Assembly (NCBI GenBank): GCA_038106445.1
Contig: JAYODU010000005.1
Coordinates: 89,162 to 153,161 of the forward strand
DNA length: 64,000 nucleotides
Direction of reading: 5' to 3'
DNA from: Pseudemcibacter sp038106445
Lineage (GTDB): Bacteria > Pseudomonadota > Alphaproteobacteria > Sphingomonadales > Emcibacteraceae
Under the pieces are notes generated by a model. That model did not search any database. It saw nothing but the letters and a program-made list of their open reading frames with translations, and was not told the DNA's origin. The stretch's first letter is position 1. Every line of letters begins with the position of its first letter. The translations under genes were made by a program, and so were the position numbers. Below, piece after piece: positions 26,142 to 33,330 of this stretch.

Positions 26142-27559
26142 CACAAAAGATTGCAATCCATTGGTTTCGCCAAGACCTAAGATTATCTGATAATCCAGCC
26201 TTAACAAAAGCGGCAACGCATGAGGCTCTTCTCCCTATCTATATTTTGGATGATGATAATGCAAGAAACCATGTCATGGGTGGAGCAAGTCGTTGGTGGC
26301 TTCATCATTCACTGCAGGCGTTACATGCATCCATGGACAAAAGACTATCAGTTTACTATGGGAACCCGCAAACAATTCTGGATGATATTCTAAAGCGTTT
26401 TGACGTTGAAGCGGTGTATTGGAACCGATGCTACGAACCATGGCGCATGCAACGTGATACTATTATTAAGGAGAATCTCAAGGAACGGGGAATAGAGGTT
26501 CATACATGCAATGGCTCATTATTGTGGGAGCCGTGGGATATTAAAAAAGACGATGGAACGCCCTATAAAGTTTTTACACCATTCTACCGCAGAGGCTGCT
26601 TTAATGCTGAAGAGCCTATGGCTCCTTTGGCAAAACCAGAGAATATCAACTATGTTGATGACTCTGGCCATGCCGGGATTGATGCGCTGAATCTTTTACC
26701 CAAAATACCATGGGATAAAAAACTTGAGCCCCATTGGAATATTGGTGAAGAAGGTGCCCGCAAGCGATTTGAAACTTTTGTTGATGAAGGGCTTTCTTTT
26801 TATAAAGATGGCCGAAACCTTCCTGCAAAACCTTATGTATCGCGTTTGTCACCATATCTGCATTTTGGAGAAATATCGCCTAATCAGCTATGGCATGCTG
26901 TGAGAAGCATTGGTGATGACAAACATATTGAGCACTTTTGTAGCGAGTTAGGTTGGCGTGAATTTTCGCATAGTCAGCTTTATCACAACCCTGATTTACC
27001 TCAGAAGAATCTACAGCCCAAATTTGATCGCTTCCCTTGGGCAAACGATGCCGCTGCGCTTACAGCCTGGCAGAACGGGAAAACAGGCGTGCCTATGGTA
27101 GATGCCGGCATGCGTGAATTATGGCAGACAGGTTATATGCATAACCGGGTTAGAATGATTGTCGGCTCATTCCTGGTAAAAAACCTACGTCTCCACTGGC
27201 ATCATGGTGAGCGTTGGTTCTGGGATACGTTGGTGGATGCTGACCTGGCTAATAATAGCGCCAGTTGGCAATGGATTGCCGGATGTGGAGCTGATGCAGC
27301 GCCTTACTTTCGTATTTTTAATCCGATAACACAAGGGCAGAAATTCGATCCCGATGGTGAATATGTTCGTCAATATATTCCTGAAATTGCTCGCCTACCG
27401 AATAAGTATCTTTTCAACCCATGGGAAGCTCCAGAGCTTATTTTAAAAGAAGCGGGTATCGAGTTAGGATCAACCTATCCAAACCCTGTTGTTGATCTCA
27501 AACAATCACGTCAGTTAGCGCTTCAGGCATTTCAATCCTTAAAGCAAGGGGAGCCATGA
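26138..27559 (+). CDS. phrB: class I CPD photolyase
   Basis: The 473-residue enzyme uses light and reduced FAD to split cyclobutane pyrimidine dimers. The antenna domain begins IHWFRQDLRLSDNPAL. The FAD domain shows SRLSPYLHFGEISPNQLW, ELGWREFSH, GVPMVDAGMRELWQTGYMHNRVRM, and ANNSASWQW (Trp377 and Trp379) followed by APYFRIFNP. These are canonical features, including the Trp of the electron-transfer chain. It is the middle of three photolyase-family genes and overlaps both neighbours by ATGA. Confidence 0.93.
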   Translation: MTQKIAIHWFRQDLRLSDNPALTKAATHEALLPIYILDDDNARNHVMGGASRWWLHHSLQALHASMDKRLSVYYGNPQTILDDILKRFDVEAVYWNRCYEPWRMQRDTIIKENLKERGIEVHTCNGSLLWEPWDIKKDDGTPYKVFTPFYRRGCFNAEEPMAPLAKPENINYVDDSGHAGIDALNLLPKIPWDKKLEPHWNIGEEGARKRFETFVDEGLSFYKDGRNLPAKPYVSRLSPYLHFGEISPNQLWHAVRSIGDDKHIEHFCSELGWREFSHSQLYHNPDLPQKNLQPKFDRFPWANDAAALTAWQNGKTGVPMVDAGMRELWQTGYMHNRVRMIVGSFLVKNLRLHWHHGERWFWDTLVDADLANNSASWQWIAGCGADAAPYFRIFNPITQGQKFDPDGEYVRQYIPEIARLPNKYLFNPWEAPELILKEAGIELGSTYPNPVVDLKQSRQLALQAFQSLKQGEP

Positions 27560-29079
27560 GTAGTATAAGACTTATTTTAGGGGATCAGCTCTCACAGTTT
27601 ATCTCAAGCCTTAAAGACTATAATCCAGATACGGATATAATTTTGATGTGTGAAGTCTGGAATGAAGCGACCTATGTGAAACACCATAAAAAGAAGATTG
27701 CCTTTCTCTTTTCAGCGATGAGGCATTTTGCTGACGCGCTTAAAAAGCAAAGCTTTGATGTTGAATATACTGCATTAGATGACCCTGATAACTCAGGATC
27801 ATTCAGTGGTGAAGTAAAACGCATGCTTTCTAAATATAGCGTTGATCGGATTGTCGTTACGCATCCGGGTGAATATCGCGTGCTTGAAGAGCTTCGAAGT
27901 TTAGAAAATGAATTGAATATCGCGATCGAAATCAGAGAGGATGATCGCTTTTTATGCACCCCTGATGAATTTGCTAATTGGGCAAAAGATCGTAAACAAC
28001 TGCGTATGGAATATTTTTACCGTGAGATGCGCAAGACATACGATATTCTGATGGATGGTAAAGACCCTATAGGCGGTCAATGGAACTATGATGCTGAAAA
28101 CCGCAAACCACCCAAAGAGGGCCTGACAATACCGCCGCCTTATATCGGAAAGATTGATGATATTACACAACAGGTTATATCATTAGTTTCTGAGCGTTTT
28201 GACACTCATTTTGGTGATGTAGAACCATTTTACTTTGCCGTAACACGCGCTGACGCTTTGCAGGTTTTAGATCAATTTATCGAGCAAAGATTGCCACAGT
28301 TTGGGGATTATCAGGATGCGATGATCGAAGGTGAGCCATGGATGTACCATTCTCACATCAGCTTTTATTTGAATTGTGGTTTACTGCTTCCTCTGGAATG
28401 TGTTCAGGCCGCAGAAAAAGCCTATCATGCTGGCCAAGTGCCGCTTAATGCCGTGGAAGGCTTTATTCGTCAGATTATCGGCTGGCGGGAATATGTGCGC
28501 GGTATTTATTGGCTTAAAATGCCAGAATATGCCGATCAGAATTTCTTTAAAGCCAAGCGCACATTGCCCGATTTTTACTGGACAGCAAACACGAAAATGA
28601 ACTGCCTGCGCCAATGCGTACTTGAAACAAAGCAGAATGCCTATGCCCACCATATTCAGCGTTTGATGGTACTTGGCAATTTCGCTTTGCTGACGGGCAT
28701 TGATCCCAAAGATATGAATGAATGGTTTTTGATTGTTTATGCCGATGCGTATGAATGGGTAGAGCTTCCGAACGTATCGGGCATGATTTTATTTGCCGAT
28801 GGCGGATATCTCGCCAGCAAGCCCTATGCTGCTGGCGGCAGTTATATCAATAAAATGTCTGATTACTGTAAAAATTGTAGCTATAAAGTCACCAAAAAGA
28901 ATGGCCCAGATGCATGTCCCTTTAATTATCTTTATTGGGATTTTCTGGATCGCAATCGTGAAAAGCTATCCAGCAATCATCGCATTGGCATGATGTATAA
29001 GACATTTGAACGTATGGGAGAAGATAAACAAAAGGCTATTCGTGATGATAGTAAAAGATTTTTAAGCAGCATGACATGA
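27556..29079 (+). CDS. iron-sulfur prokaryotic (6-4) photolyase (FeS-BCP/PhrB type)
   Basis: The 507-residue protein belongs to the branch that repairs (6-4) photoproducts and carries a [4Fe-4S] cluster. Cys350, Cys438, Cys441 and Cys454 are present at the same numbers as the cluster ligands described for Agrobacterium PhrB, and His365-His366 in HHIQRLM matches the catalytic pair. The N-terminus IRLILGDQLS is typical; members usually bind a lumazine antenna. The gene overlaps the preceding photolyase and the following DUF2256 gene by ATGA. Together with the CPD enzyme it would cover both main UV lesions. Confidence 0.92.
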   Translation: MSSIRLILGDQLSQFISSLKDYNPDTDIILMCEVWNEATYVKHHKKKIAFLFSAMRHFADALKKQSFDVEYTALDDPDNSGSFSGEVKRMLSKYSVDRIVVTHPGEYRVLEELRSLENELNIAIEIREDDRFLCTPDEFANWAKDRKQLRMEYFYREMRKTYDILMDGKDPIGGQWNYDAENRKPPKEGLTIPPPYIGKIDDITQQVISLVSERFDTHFGDVEPFYFAVTRADALQVLDQFIEQRLPQFGDYQDAMIEGEPWMYHSHISFYLNCGLLLPLECVQAAEKAYHAGQVPLNAVEGFIRQIIGWREYVRGIYWLKMPEYADQNFFKAKRTLPDFYWTANTKMNCLRQCVLETKQNAYAHHIQRLMVLGNFALLTGIDPKDMNEWFLIVYADAYEWVELPNVSGMILFADGGYLASKPYAAGGSYINKMSDYCKNCSYKVTKKNGPDACPFNYLYWDFLDRNREKLSSNHRIGMMYKTFERMGEDKQKAIRDDSKRFLSSMT

Positions 29080-29249
29080 AAAAGAAATCTGATTTACCCA
29101 CTAAAATATGTCCTGTATGTAACCGTCCATTTAGTTGGCGAAAGAAATGGAAAAAAAATTGGGATGATGTCAAATATTGCTCTAAAGCTTGCGCAAACAA
29201 AAAGTATGTTTCCAATGAATCCCAAACAGGAATTCGAATGCAGGATTAG
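29076..29249 (+). CDS. DUF2256 zinc-ribbon small protein
   Basis: A 57-residue basic protein starts at the ATGA overlap with the (6-4) photolyase. It contains CPVCNRPFSWRKKWKKNW and YCSKACANKK, that is CxxC…CxxxC, the DUF2256 pattern, probably binding one zinc. Function is unknown, but this family is repeatedly found next to bacterial cryptochrome/photolyase genes. It closes the operon. Confidence 0.88.
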   Translation: MKKKSDLPTKICPVCNRPFSWRKKWKKNWDDVKYCSKACANKKYVSNESQTGIRMQD

Positions 29250-29312
29250 TACGATACTTTTGTCGCTATGATTGAAGTCTTGCCAAGAACGGAAATCAAA
29301 GCAGCACAAGGC

Positions 29313-29398
29313 GTTGCAACATAAAACTTACTTTTCGTTTTTTTCAGGGCGATTATTTGTTGCAACACGATGGTGAGTGTAGAGGATTCGAACCCAAA
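29313..29398. repeat. two GTTGCAAC palindromes and a tRNA-T-arm-like hairpin after the photolyase operon
   Basis: GTTGCAACA occurs at 29313–29321 and 29359–29367. It is followed at about 29380–29398 by GAGGATTCGAACCC and AACCC-AAA-GGGTT, a hairpin. GAGG(A)TTCGAA(C)CC differs by two bases from the tRNA-Ser segment GAGGGTTCGAATCC, and CCGCCATT occurs a little downstream of both. This may be the eroded far end of the element that begins at the tRNA. The match is short and uncertain. Confidence 0.3.
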
Positions 29399-29419
29399 GG
29401 GTTTCAATACACCGCCATT

Positions 29420-29449
29420 AAAAAAAGCCGGGCTAACTCCCGGTTTTTT
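29420..29449 (+). terminator. Rho-independent terminator closing the photolyase operon
   Basis: Stem CCGGG/CCCGG with a six-base loop, an A run before and a run of six T after, about 170 bases downstream of the DUF2256 stop. Confidence 0.75.
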
Positions 29450-29503
29450 GTTAATAACGAATAGTCAGGATCGAACCCGGGCAGAGGGTTCGGTGAAGAT
29501 TAA

Positions 29504-29806
29504 TCAATTTGCGATTTTCTCAATATATCGACGCGTTTCGACCTCAAGTCTTTCAAGGAAATTTTGATACTGTTTTTGTTCTGTTTCACTTAAGAAATTG
29601 TACACAACCGCGAGATGCTCATCTTCCTCACCAACGACGCTGTCTATTTGTTCTTTAATCACTGTTACATGGTTCAGGAAGGCATGTGCTGTTTTAAGAT
29701 CGATTTCTTCACGACGTATTTTGTCATAAAGGTTCGTATCACCGAAGACATTGAAATCAAGTGGTGAAAGCTCGTTAAAATGATGGTCAATTTTTTCGTT
29801 TATCAT
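29504..29806 (-). CDS. hypothetical helical protein
   Basis: I do not recognise this protein. It has about 100 residues, is mostly helical and charged (INEKIDHHFNELSPLDFNVFG … YQNFLERLEVETRRYIEKIAN), and has no signal peptide or membrane segment. I chose ATG 29806 because it overlaps the stop of the upstream VOC gene as ATGA; an ATG at 29836 would overlap by 34 bases. It is translationally coupled to the VOC gene. Confidence 0.65.
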   Translation of the reverse strand: MINEKIDHHFNELSPLDFNVFGDTNLYDKIRREEIDLKTAHAFLNHVTVIKEQIDSVVGEEDEHLAVVYNFLSETEQKQYQNFLERLEVETRRYIEKIAN

Positions 29807-30183
29807 TGCTGATAAAGTTGTATCCAGTTGCCGCATGTATCATCGAAAGAAACAACTTTTACACCGCCCATTTCCTGTGGGTTGCTTTTAAATTTTACGC
29901 CTAGGGCGTTCATGCGCTCATATTCTGCGTCAACATTATCTGTCATGAGGGCGGTCCATGGAATACCTTTGTCATAGAGGTCATCCTGCAACGCTTTGGC
30001 GGAAGGAAGTTGGTTGGGTTCAAGAGATATTTCCATTTGCTCGTCAGGATGGCCAACCGTAAGCCAACTGAATTCACCCATGGGAATATCCTGTTTTACA
30101 ACAGAACCTACTTTTTTTGTATAAAAATCAAGGGCTTTTTGCTGATCATTAACTAGAACACTTACGAGCCTTATATTTATCAT
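29803..30183 (-). CDS. VOC (glyoxalase/bleomycin-resistance) family protein
   Basis: The product is a single VOC domain of 126 residues beginning INIRLVSVLVNDQQKALDFYTKKVG and ending VKVVSFDDTCGNWIQLYQQ. This matches the PhnB/YdfO-like single-domain group, whose members bind a metal and diverse small molecules. ATG 30183 is preceded by AGGAATT; the upstream in-frame ATG at 30237 would add an unsupported leader. The substrate is unknown. Confidence 0.85.
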   Translation of the reverse strand: MINIRLVSVLVNDQQKALDFYTKKVGSVVKQDIPMGEFSWLTVGHPDEQMEISLEPNQLPSAKALQDDLYDKGIPWTALMTDNVDAEYERMNALGVKFKSNPQEMGGVKVVSFDDTCGNWIQLYQQ

Positions 30184-30251
30184 TTTGAATTCCTTTGTCG
30201 TCTTGCATAAGTTTAAGTGATTTCCATTAAATGACAATTTAAATATTTTTT

Positions 30252-30482
30252 GTCCGCAAAAAACATTGCCCCGATGGCTGGCGGTCTGAGAGCTTTTGTG
30301 CCGCCGCTGCCGCGCGTGGTGTGGCGATTTCCCCGGCGAGTGTATTTGCGGTGACGCCTGGCCGTTCTCCTAATGCGATCAGGGTGGCTATTGCCCCGCC
30401 AAACGACGAAGAATTAGTTATGGGGCTTAAAATAATAAAAAATTTGGCGCTGACCAACGAGAACAGTTTTCCTCTCGAATAA
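30252..30482 (+). pseudogene. C-terminal fragment of a MocR/GntR-type PLP regulator
   Basis: The frame ending at TAA 30480–30482 encodes about 75 residues (DGWRSESFCAAAAARGVAISP … SPNAIRVAIAPPNDEELVMGLKIIKNLA). This is the end of the aminotransferase-like domain of MocR-family regulators or their aminotransferase relatives. The N-terminal 80% is absent and there is no start. The stretch looks richer in G+C than its surroundings, so it may be a transferred remnant. The opposite-strand open frame here has no recognisable product. Confidence 0.6.
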
Positions 30483-30536
30483 AAGTTTTGCTTCGATTAT
30501 CGCTGGTTGACAATATTACTTTTTCAAATTAAAACC

Positions 30537-30562
30537 TTTAAATGACTATATGGTCATTTAAA
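30537..30562. promoter_or_regulatory. palindromic operator of the TetR-family gene
   Basis: A perfect 10-bp inverted repeat TTTAAATGAC–TATATG–GTCATTTAAA lies just upstream of the TetR start codon. A TTGACA box at 30507–30512 precedes it. The position between promoter and start fits negative autoregulation. Confidence 0.65.
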
Positions 30563-30571
30563 GGAATTTTC

Positions 30572-31129
30572 ATGCGTCCGCAAAAGGGAAAAAAGAAAAT
30601 AATTGATGCCGCGCTATTATTGTTTACACAAAATGGCTTCCACAAAACAACAATAAGCCAGATTGCAAAACAGGCTGGGGTATCAAAGGGCTTAACCTAT
30701 AATTATTTTGACACCAAGGAAGAGCTTTTATTTGCAATCATTGATAATGCCAGTGAAAGTATAATTGAAATCGCGGAAAGGCTTGTTAGTAGTTCTGGGT
30801 ATCAGACCACGCTTTTAAATTTTCTTGATGACTACTTTCATTTTCTGAAATCGAAAAAGAACTTCCTTGCATTACAGTTAGGTTTGCTTTTTCAACCTGA
30901 TCTTAAGGATCTGACCCGCCCCTTACTTGAAAAAAGGTCAAGCCGCCTTTACAAAATTACCCGAACCATGTTTAAGCGTTCCAGAGTGTTTAACCCAGAA
31001 CAATCAGCAAAACGTTTTATGTCAGAGCTGGACGGAATAGCACTTCATTATCTGTTTGTTTTTAACGATTACCCGCTTGAAGAAATGGTAAAGCAACTCT
31101 TCAATAATTATAAGAATTTGGGTAAATAA
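30572..31129 (+). CDS. TetR/AcrR-family transcriptional regulator
   Basis: The N-terminal helix-turn-helix is KIIDAALLLFTQNGFHKTTISQIAKQAGVSKGLTYNYFDTKEEL, which is diagnostic; the ligand-binding domain follows. I start at ATG 30572 (MRPQKGKK, 185 residues) with AAGGAA in front, rather than at the ATG at 30542 that lies inside the operator. It is followed by fetB after about 90 bases and may control it, though no operator copy is evident before fetB. Confidence 0.88.
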   Translation: MRPQKGKKKIIDAALLLFTQNGFHKTTISQIAKQAGVSKGLTYNYFDTKEELLFAIIDNASESIIEIAERLVSSSGYQTTLLNFLDDYFHFLKSKKNFLALQLGLLFQPDLKDLTRPLLEKRSSRLYKITRTMFKRSRVFNPEQSAKRFMSELDGIALHYLFVFNDYPLEEMVKQLFNNYKNLGK

Positions 31130-31218
31130 TTTAACGTTTTTATTCTGATGCATATTAATGGATGCAATTCAAAACAGTCTGATATAGAGTTAGGTTAACA
31201 CAAAAAACAGGGATAAAA

Positions 31219-31941
31219 ATGGACAGTATACAAAATATACCTCTCTGGAATTTGGCTATTGCTTTTATTCCTGCGGCGGTTGTTTTGGTTATTCTTTTTA
31301 AATGGCGCAGTGACGGACGGGAAGCATTTATGGGGATTTCCAGAATGCTGGTTCAATTGCTGATTGTTGGGTTCATTCTTGAATATATTTTTGAAACGGA
31401 ACATGGCTGGGTCGTGCTTACGGTACTTGCTGTGATGCTTTTTTTTTCAAGCTGGATTTCGCTCCGAACTGTCAAAATACACCGTAAAACATTATTCCCT
31501 TTGGCACTACTTTCAATCATTACCGGTGGCGGTTTTGTTTTAACATTAATTACCCAGGGCGTTTTAGGGTTGGATCCCTGGTACGAACCAAGATATCTGA
31601 TCCCGCTTGGTGGTATGATATTTTCCAGTTCCATGAACAGCATAAGTCTCGCGGCAGAACGAATTGGTGCGGAAATGGCCAGGGGTGTTAATTATGACAA
31701 GGCCCGCAGCATAGCACTCAGAGCATCGCTTATCCCCATCGTTAATGCGATGTTTGGTGTTGGGCTTGTATCACTGCCGGGAATGATGACAGGGCAAATC
31801 CTTGCCGGGGTTTCCCCGCTTATTGCTGTTCGTTATCAAATTGTTGTTATGTGTATGTTATTTTCAGCTTCCGGCCTTTCGGCAACACTTTTTATTAGCC
31901 TGATCAAATCACACCTGATAGACCGTACCAAGGTTAAATGA
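31219..31941 (+). CDS. fetB: FetB/UPF0014-family ABC-type permease
   Basis: The 240-residue membrane protein matches the FetB family, iron-export or metal-homeostasis permeases, with several membrane segments, PRYLIPLGGMIFSSSMNSISLAAER and the late SLPGMMTGQILAGVSPLIAVRYQIVVM. FetB normally works with an ATPase, FetA, but no ATP-binding gene is adjacent. The partner is encoded elsewhere or missing. It overlaps the following TPR pseudogene by ATGA. Confidence 0.85.
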   Translation: MDSIQNIPLWNLAIAFIPAAVVLVILFKWRSDGREAFMGISRMLVQLLIVGFILEYIFETEHGWVVLTVLAVMLFFSSWISLRTVKIHRKTLFPLALLSIITGGGFVLTLITQGVLGLDPWYEPRYLIPLGGMIFSSSMNSISLAAERIGAEMARGVNYDKARSIALRASLIPIVNAMFGVGLVSLPGMMTGQILAGVSPLIAVRYQIVVMCMLFSASGLSATLFISLIKSHLIDRTKVK

Positions 31942-32558
31942 TGAACCTGACAGCTAAAATACTCTATAAAAAGGGTAAGAAATTCGAATCTTCAGGTAAA
32001 TTCTCAGATGCTATTTCATGTTATGAAAAAGCGCTAAATGAAAACCCGCAAAACCCCGATATTCTATTTGCACTTGCGAATGTCGCTAAAAAAATGGGGT
32101 CTTTACCTATTGCTGAACAGATGTTTCGTACTGTTTATGGTTTGCTTCCTAACTCAATTGAAGCCGCGACCAATCTGGCCGTAGTCATGAGCGATCAGGA
32201 CCGTACAGAAGAAGTGATAAATTTATACAAGGCACTTCTTGCTAACCATCCTTAACATGTTGGAACATGGATAAACCTTGCAAATACTGTTCTGAAATTG
32301 GGTGATCTGGATAACGCTGAACTTTTCTATACTGAAGCCTTAAGGTTGAAGCCAGGATCAGTTGAGGCACTTACAAATATTTCCGAGCTTTATACCAAGA
32401 AAGATGATTATCAGCGGGCACTGACTTTCATTGAAAAAGCGCTGAAGCGTGAGAAGGGAAACCCGATGATAAGGTATAATCGAGGGGAAATTTTACTTGC
32501 GCTCGGAAAGCTTGAAGAAGGCCGTCGTTCATCCGCGTCAAAACTTAAGTGGGATTAA
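31938..32558 (+). pseudogene. TPR-repeat protein gene broken by an in-frame stop
   Basis: Two open stretches (31938–32255 and after) are in the same frame, separated only by TAA at 32253–32255. TPR repeats run on both sides (AISCYEKALNENPQNPDILFALANVAKK; then GTWINLANTVLKLGDLDNAELFYTEALRLKPGS). The end also looks premature: after LEEG the sequence resembles the start of a longer TPR-associated C-terminal region but stops after 13 codons. It starts by ATGA overlap with fetB and ends overlapping the convergent DUF1080 gene by four bases. Short products from either half remain possible. Confidence 0.7.
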
Positions 32559-33316
32559 TCCAACTTTTTTATCTTTAAGTTGCGGAACCACACAGGATCG
32601 CCGTGGTCTTGAAGAACCAAATGACCAACATTACTTTTGCCAAAGCCTGGCCAGGTTGCGAATTTGCTGTCTGCAATAAGCGCGTCCCAGTTATCATCCC
32701 ACATGGTTGTTTCGATTACTTTTTCACCATTTTGCCAATGTTGCAGTCTGTTGCCCTGTACAATAATACGAACGTCATTCCATTCACCAACCGGTCGTAC
32801 ATTTTCAACACTGCTTTCTATCAGGTCATAAAGATCACCAGCGCGGTGCTGCCGAATTTTGGCGTCGCCATGGCGGTCATTATCAAGCACCTGCATTTCC
32901 GGTCCTGTTTCGTAAGGGAATTCATATTCGTCGCTTTCAACGGCGTGATACATAATTCCGCTATTTGAAGCAGGCGCAACTTTCCATTCCAGTGAAAATT
33001 CAAATTCCCCATATTGTTCACGGCTGATAATATCACCTGGGTTTCCGTAATTATTTGGGTTTAAAAATATTGCGCCGTCTTCAATTTCCCAATTGGTTGG
33101 CACACTATCCATTTTATAACCACGCCAGTTTGCACTGATATCTGTACCGTCAAAAAGAAGTACCCAGCCATCAGCGCGTTCGGCATCAGTTAATGTATTT
33201 ATCGTTGCTGCAGAACCTTGCATGCTCGTCTGTTCTGTCGATTGGGATCCACCTTCCTGTGCGCAGGCAGACAGGACTAATGCACTTGCAGTTAGTGATA
33301 TTAAAGTTATCTTCAT
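32555..33316 (-). CDS. DUF1080 (3-keto-disaccharide hydrolase) lipoprotein
   Basis: The 253-residue protein has a lipoprotein signal ending LVLSAC with lipidated Cys18. A DUF1080 beta-sandwich follows (DGWVLLFDGTDISANWRGYK, REQYGEFEFSLEWKVAPASNSGIMYHA, LQDHGDPVWFRNLKIKKL). Some members hydrolyse 3-keto-glycosides; others are uncharacterised. Expected location is periplasmic, anchored to a membrane. It lies 14 bases downstream of the Tat-exported aminotransferase-like gene and is probably co-transcribed with it. Confidence 0.88.
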   Translation of the reverse strand: MKITLISLTASALVLSACAQEGGSQSTEQTSMQGSAATINTLTDAERADGWVLLFDGTDISANWRGYKMDSVPTNWEIEDGAIFLNPNNYGNPGDIISREQYGEFEFSLEWKVAPASNSGIMYHAVESDEYEFPYETGPEMQVLDNDRHGDAKIRQHRAGDLYDLIESSVENVRPVGEWNDVRIIVQGNRLQHWQNGEKVIETTMWDDNWDALIADSKFATWPGFGKSNVGHLVLQDHGDPVWFRNLKIKKLD

Positions 33317-33330
33317 ATTAAAATTATTCC

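Noticed and set aside
29375..29470. Possible tRNA gene suggested by GGATTCGAACCC
   Set aside because: Read on either strand there is no matching acceptor stem, D arm or anticodon arm. At most it is a T-arm-like remnant or part of a hairpin.
30239..30457. 72-codon frame on the − strand
   Set aside because: It is antisense to a recognisable MocR C-terminal fragment and has no family resemblance.
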